This document shows positions 60,085-64,000 of a DNA stretch of 64,000 nucleotides, one piece after another. The position numbers and the translations under genes were made by a program. Position 1 is the first letter of the stretch. Each line of letters opens with the position of its first letter. This DNA is from Acarospora socialis (lineage: Eukaryota; Ascomycota; Lecanoromycetes; Acarosporales; Acarosporaceae). The stretch is from contig JAMYGW020000012.1 of the NCBI GenBank assembly GCA_025617375.2, positions 248,001-312,000 of the forward strand, in the 5' to 3' direction. The notes under the pieces were generated by a model. That model was not told the DNA's origin. It saw only the letters and a program-made list of their open reading frames with translations, and did no database searches.

Positions 60085-61867
60085 CTATTCGATTAAATAA
60101 GATGCGGCCTCTGACTTGACCTCTCTGGTGAAGGGAACATCCTGATCCATCTCGAGAAGCGTAACTGAGGATACCTGTGTATGAACTGTCAGCGAAAGTA
60201 ACAGGACCAGCTCGTAACCCTATCGATTTACTTCTATCGAATTACTTACATCGACGTCCACGTAAGGTTTGCTCTTCGAGAATCCTACACTCATTGGAAA
60301 AAACTCACTGTCGTCGTCTGCTTGTGCCTCGAACTCAAAGGTCCCAGTCGAATTTCCCTCGTCCACGGTACCGATGGTCCAATCCAAGCTGTCACCAGAG
60401 ACTTCATACACCGCATCGAAGCTTGACACGGCTGGCTCGCTCGTAGCGTACGGGATTGTTACGACGACGTCCTTGAGGGTGTCTTCGCCTGTCATCTCGT
60501 ACTCTACGGTGATGTTGTAAGTGTTGTCAGAGCCTCTGTTCACCCAAACTGTGAATGTTATAGGTAGGACGTCGTTATTGTCCGTCTTCGGGTTGGCCTT
60601 CCACTTTACGACACTGACGGAGTTGTTTGCCGGGAATCCTCTGGTGGCATCCCTCAGCTGGATGGTCTTTGAGTTCGTGAATAGCCCTTTATCGACATTT
60701 GGATGTGTGCGAAATTGGGCTCCACTTGTAGTGTTCGCAACAACATCGAGCTTGACCATGGTGAGAGAAGGATCCGAGATGCGAAGCTGCAGGCTCCCAT
60801 TGACTTCGAGGAACTTGAGGAATCCTTCTCGCGACAATGTAGCAGCAAGGGTCTCGACTATTGTAATGTGAACAGCATCCCGATCCAGAGAAGACGATGC
60901 TCTCACAGAAGGGGTCTTGTCTGCAATGGTTGGAGGGTGAGATGTTTGTACTAGTGGCGCAGACTCTTCCGCCTCAGGACCAAGATCTCCTCTTACTCTC
61001 TCAAACATGTCTGTCGTCTTAGACTTCTTCCCTAACTGCATACCTCTACCCTTCGCAGTACTTGGTCTATGATATTGATTAGCTAGATGTGACGGACTAA
61101 CTTATAGATACGTACTTGAAGCTCTTGTTTTTAGCGGCCTCGTAGCTGTCATACGTATCTGGAACAGTAGGGCGGGATGGAGGAGTATATGTAGGATAAG
61201 AGGGCGTTCGTGGTACTGCGCTTCGGCCACTGCGAGCCATTTCTTTTCGTTGAAGCTCAAGCTGTTTCGCTTTCCGCTTTCGTTCCTCGGTTGCCTCAAG
61301 CTCTTTATTCTATATCTTGGGGTGAGCCGAGTTCAATTCAGTAGCATAGGTAGCATTCGCACCCTCGATATAATCTCCTGGATCCGTTCCTCGTTACTTT
61401 CCATCTCGAGAAATGTCTTTATCTGACTCAGAGACAGATTCTCTCGGTATCCTAGGGTGACCAGCTCATCGAAAGCACTTAGCAGCTCGAACGTGTTCTT
61501 AAGAATCTCCCGTTCGTCTAGACTCTTGCAAACACTTGTGACAACCTGGGCAAACAGGTGAAGCGAGTCAATGTCCTGCAGTATGTTCGACTGCCGGTTC
61601 GTTATGAGGACCATGTACAGCTCGTCGAGAGGCTGGTATACATAGCGAACGTTGTCTTGCTCGACTGTTGTATGCTGAGTTCCCGAATCCGCCAGTTTAG
61701 GGAAGGAGGCGAGCAGCGCTTCAATCCGCGAGCGAGCAATCTCTCGAAACTGGCGTGACAATACTGCTTTCCCTCCTCTTGTGCATATCGAAGCTGCGAG
61801 CACGACCTGGCCTATCTCAGCTCCTGATCCCGCGCTAGGATCTGTTCTGTGCAGCGCTACTCACCAT
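60085..61867 (-). CDS. RET2: Coatomer subunit delta (delta-COP)
   Basis: Five exons (61867-61865, 61806-61363, 61309-61116, 61066-60250, 60174-60085) give 515 residues, the normal size. Exon 1 is just the ATG; after a 58-bp intron the protein reads VVLAASICTRGGKAVLSRQFRE. Residues 2-140 form the longin-type domain. A charged helix (NKELEATEERKRKAKQLELQ) follows. The mu-homology domain fills about 275-495 (VHITIVETLAATLSREG; EYEMTGEDTLKDVVVTIPYAT). The end is EVKSEAASYLIE. Delta-COP is part of COPI coats for Golgi-to-ER retrieval and binds Trp-based motifs of the Dsl1 tether through this last domain. Confidence 0.95.
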
Positions 61868-62556
61868 ATTAGGAAGGTTTCGAAAGAGTTCAGAATTAGA
61901 GCGCTGTTCTTCGTTATGCTTGCAGTGAAGATAATAGGTAATGTAAGTGGTTCCCTTCAACTGCAATTGAGTGTGCTGTTGATCTGAAATGCCTGATGTG
62001 TTCGATACGTTGGTGGTTAAGTGTTAAAGCAGCAGCATTTTCCAACCGCAAGCAGGAAGCGTGTTCTTGAGCTTAACACTCCGACTTGTGATCTGCCTTC
62101 ATACCTTACCTACTTGTACTCACTCTCACTTCCTTCGAACGTTCATCAGAATCTAAAAATCCTGAACTTATTCCTCGGATACGGGACATTACACTCTCTC
62201 CCATCGCAGCCAGGTATCGCACGAATCGCGCTTCGGCACTGTAATGTCACTTCGCGTCTGACACGCCTCCGATCAACCTCTCACTTTAGCATGCTATATA
62301 CTATCACTTCAGACCATCTACCGCATTTCAACAATTCTACTGGCTTTGGTGGACACCGTGCACCACTGACAATACTCATACATAGTTTACGCTCGCAAGC
62401 TATCCGTGGTCTTCCAGGTAGTGCAGCGTACTGAGTCTCACTTGACACCAACTGGTCCGCATCTACAAGACCTTGACACTAACGACAAGCGCTGAGCTCT
62501 TCGCTGCGGCTAGGCAGGGCTTGCCTCTTGAATCGTCCATTCGGCGAAGGACCAAT
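61868..62556. other. Divergent intergenic region between RET2 and the next gene
   Basis: About 690 bp, holding both promoters. A plus frame (about 62021-62434) is open without recognisable features and I reject it. An in-frame extension of the downstream gene reaches 62473 but lacks an ATG. Confidence 0.45.
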
Positions 62557-64000
62557 ATGACGACTGCTGCCTTGACAGCACCTTACTTGGACGTCCCCAC
62601 GCAGGAAGCTGTCATGGAGCTGTCTACCGATCTCGATCGAAACAACGGCACGGATGAAAATACCGACATTGACATTGATCTCGTGCCAGAACAGCCACAA
62701 TATCAGGATAACGACTACATGATTGAGGACACAAGATCCGAAGGCGGGACTGGGAGTCAAACTTTTCCAAACGAAACGGGCAATGACGATGTTATGCTAG
62801 ATGAGGAGGGCGGCCAAGGCGACATCAACGAGGTCAATATCTTACAAGATGAAGATCTTGGGGACGCTGGCGACTATCTCCAAGACGGTGCTAACCAAAA
62901 CTCTCTTGCGCTCCCGGAACACATCGACGAGTATCACGATACTACGCTTCAACGTATTGACCAGGTTACTTCCCAGACCGATACCGTGTTCAGCGCTCTC
63001 CCAGTCAAATCTGAAGTTAAGGCACGAGATTACCCTGAAGATGAGATCTTAGATAACAGAGAGGAGGATGTGCTCGGTTTACTAGATACGGAGGACAACG
63101 CTGAGGCCCTGAAGGAAAGCTTCCAAGACTCGAACTTAAATGAGTCGACTGGCTCAGTCCTGGAAGATACTCGGGATGTGCTCGATTGGTCTGAAATTCC
63201 AAGCTCGATAGGTGATGCAGAACTCGGTCAGAAGACCACAAACGAAGAGGGAGGTCCACAGACGGAAAAGTCCACAACAAATTTCGGCAGCCCTGATCCG
63301 AGCCCGAATGAGCCTCAGCATGAGGAAGCTGATGAGGCCAGGAGTGTACATCCTGTTGTCGTGATTTACCAGGGTGATGAGATATCCCTCTTTCCGCCGT
63401 TGGACCAGAGCGATTCGACGACATTCTTTCTTCATGATGAGAGTCTAGCCACCAGTAGCATAAACGATCTACTTCTAGCTTGCAAGCAAGTCCTTGCTGA
63501 CACTATAAGTGAAGAGGACGAGTTGGAGCTTAACATAGAAGAACTAGGTCTTCGCATCAGCGAGGTGAGTTACCTTCGGAATAATGATATGTGTGCATCT
63601 AGCTGATCGGACCTCAGGACTCTAAATCAGCCGCAGATACAACGCTGTCTCAGATCCTGAATATTTATGTTCAGTTACTGCATCAAGATGGTACCAGTGA
63701 CATAGGCCCCTTATACATGAACCTCGGCACTAGGACGAGCTTTACTAAGCGGTTGCGCGGACTCATTGATGCTGCGAAAGATGGTAAAGGCATATCTCAG
63801 CTTCCGTACTGGGACGTGCCGAGCGACGACGACACTGCAACTGCAGCTGACGGTGATATCACTCATGGCAGTGGCCAAGATCAAACGGAGGAGACAGAAG
63901 CACCTGACGAAGCAACTGACAAACTTGGCTCAGATCCAGTAGATAACACTTCGACGCCGGGCCAGTTTGTACTCTCCAAGAATGAAGTGACTGTCTCACA
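62557..64000 (+). CDS. Acidic conserved fungal protein, partial (runs off the window)
   Basis: ATG at 62557 (MTTAALTAPYLDVPTQEAV); exon 1 ends at 63564. After a 53-bp intron (GTGAGT...CTCAG) exon 2 begins at 63618 and is still open at 64000. The first 250 residues are highly acidic and disordered (Asp/Glu/Asn/Gln-rich). A folded block then begins at about 264: HPVVVIYQGDEISLFPPLDQSD, a helix with LLLACKQVLADTISEEDELELNIEELGLRISE, and LSQILNIYVQLLHQDG. The sequence then returns to acidic low complexity. I recall similar proteins in many filamentous ascomycetes but know no function. No localisation signal is visible in this portion. Confidence 0.75.

Noticed and set aside
1-64000. Search for mobile elements, RIP-type AT-rich blocks, CRISPR and biosynthetic clusters
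   Set aside because: No integrase, transposase or reverse transcriptase motifs, no long terminal or inverted repeats, and no synthase cluster around the SDR, MFS or Cps1-like genes were seen by eye.

Overview
The window reads as a gene-dense stretch of a filamentous ascomycete nuclear genome. The main reasons are many short GT-AG introns (about 40-140 bp), typical fungal protein families, and a Cps1/DIP2-type adenylation protein of the kind first described in Cochliobolus. A Dothideomycete is my best guess, but this is inference. I rebuilt exon structures by hand. For most spliced genes the summed exon length is a multiple of three and the joined reading frame stays open, which supports the borders given. 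I saw no rRNA, tRNA, CRISPR array, LTR element, DNA transposon or other mobile element.

Layout. 1-10 kb: an unresolved left edge, a SERAC1-like alpha/beta hydrolase, proteasome chaperone Pba4, a short-chain dehydrogenase, an uncharacterised protein with a conserved Cys/His-rich C-terminal domain, and an unplaced coding-like stretch (about 7768-8077). 9-20 kb: an Hsp20 chaperone with a stress-type core promoter, the 1909-residue Cps1/DIP2 homologue, and RNA helicase Drs1. 21-36 kb: a 1018-residue protein with a C-terminal GNAT domain, divergently paired with ARL2; a 1669-residue DUF4045/gelsolin protein; a BTB protein; and translocon subunit Sec63. 37-46 kb: a secreted Thr-rich protein with a PAN-like end, a DHA2-type MFS transporter, a 1.5 kb convergent spacer with strong G-quadruplex motifs, D-arabinono-1,4-lactone oxidase (Alo1) and a UPF0303 protein. 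46-64 kb: small unknown proteins, an M24B aminopeptidase, an unknown 503-residue protein, importin beta-1 (Kap95), APC subunit 4, delta-COP (Ret2, whose first coding exon is only the ATG), and an acidic conserved protein running off the right edge.

Most loci are housekeeping: ER translocation, COPI traffic, nuclear import, cell-cycle ubiquitination, ribosome biogenesis, proteasome assembly, tubulin folding and antioxidant synthesis. They do not form one pathway or a secondary-metabolite cluster. The less ordinary parts are the degenerate adenylation motifs of the Cps1 homologue, tandem WH2-like motifs in the gelsolin protein, several lineage-type unknown proteins, and the unplaced coding-like exons near 8 kb. 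I found no convincing new multi-gene system.
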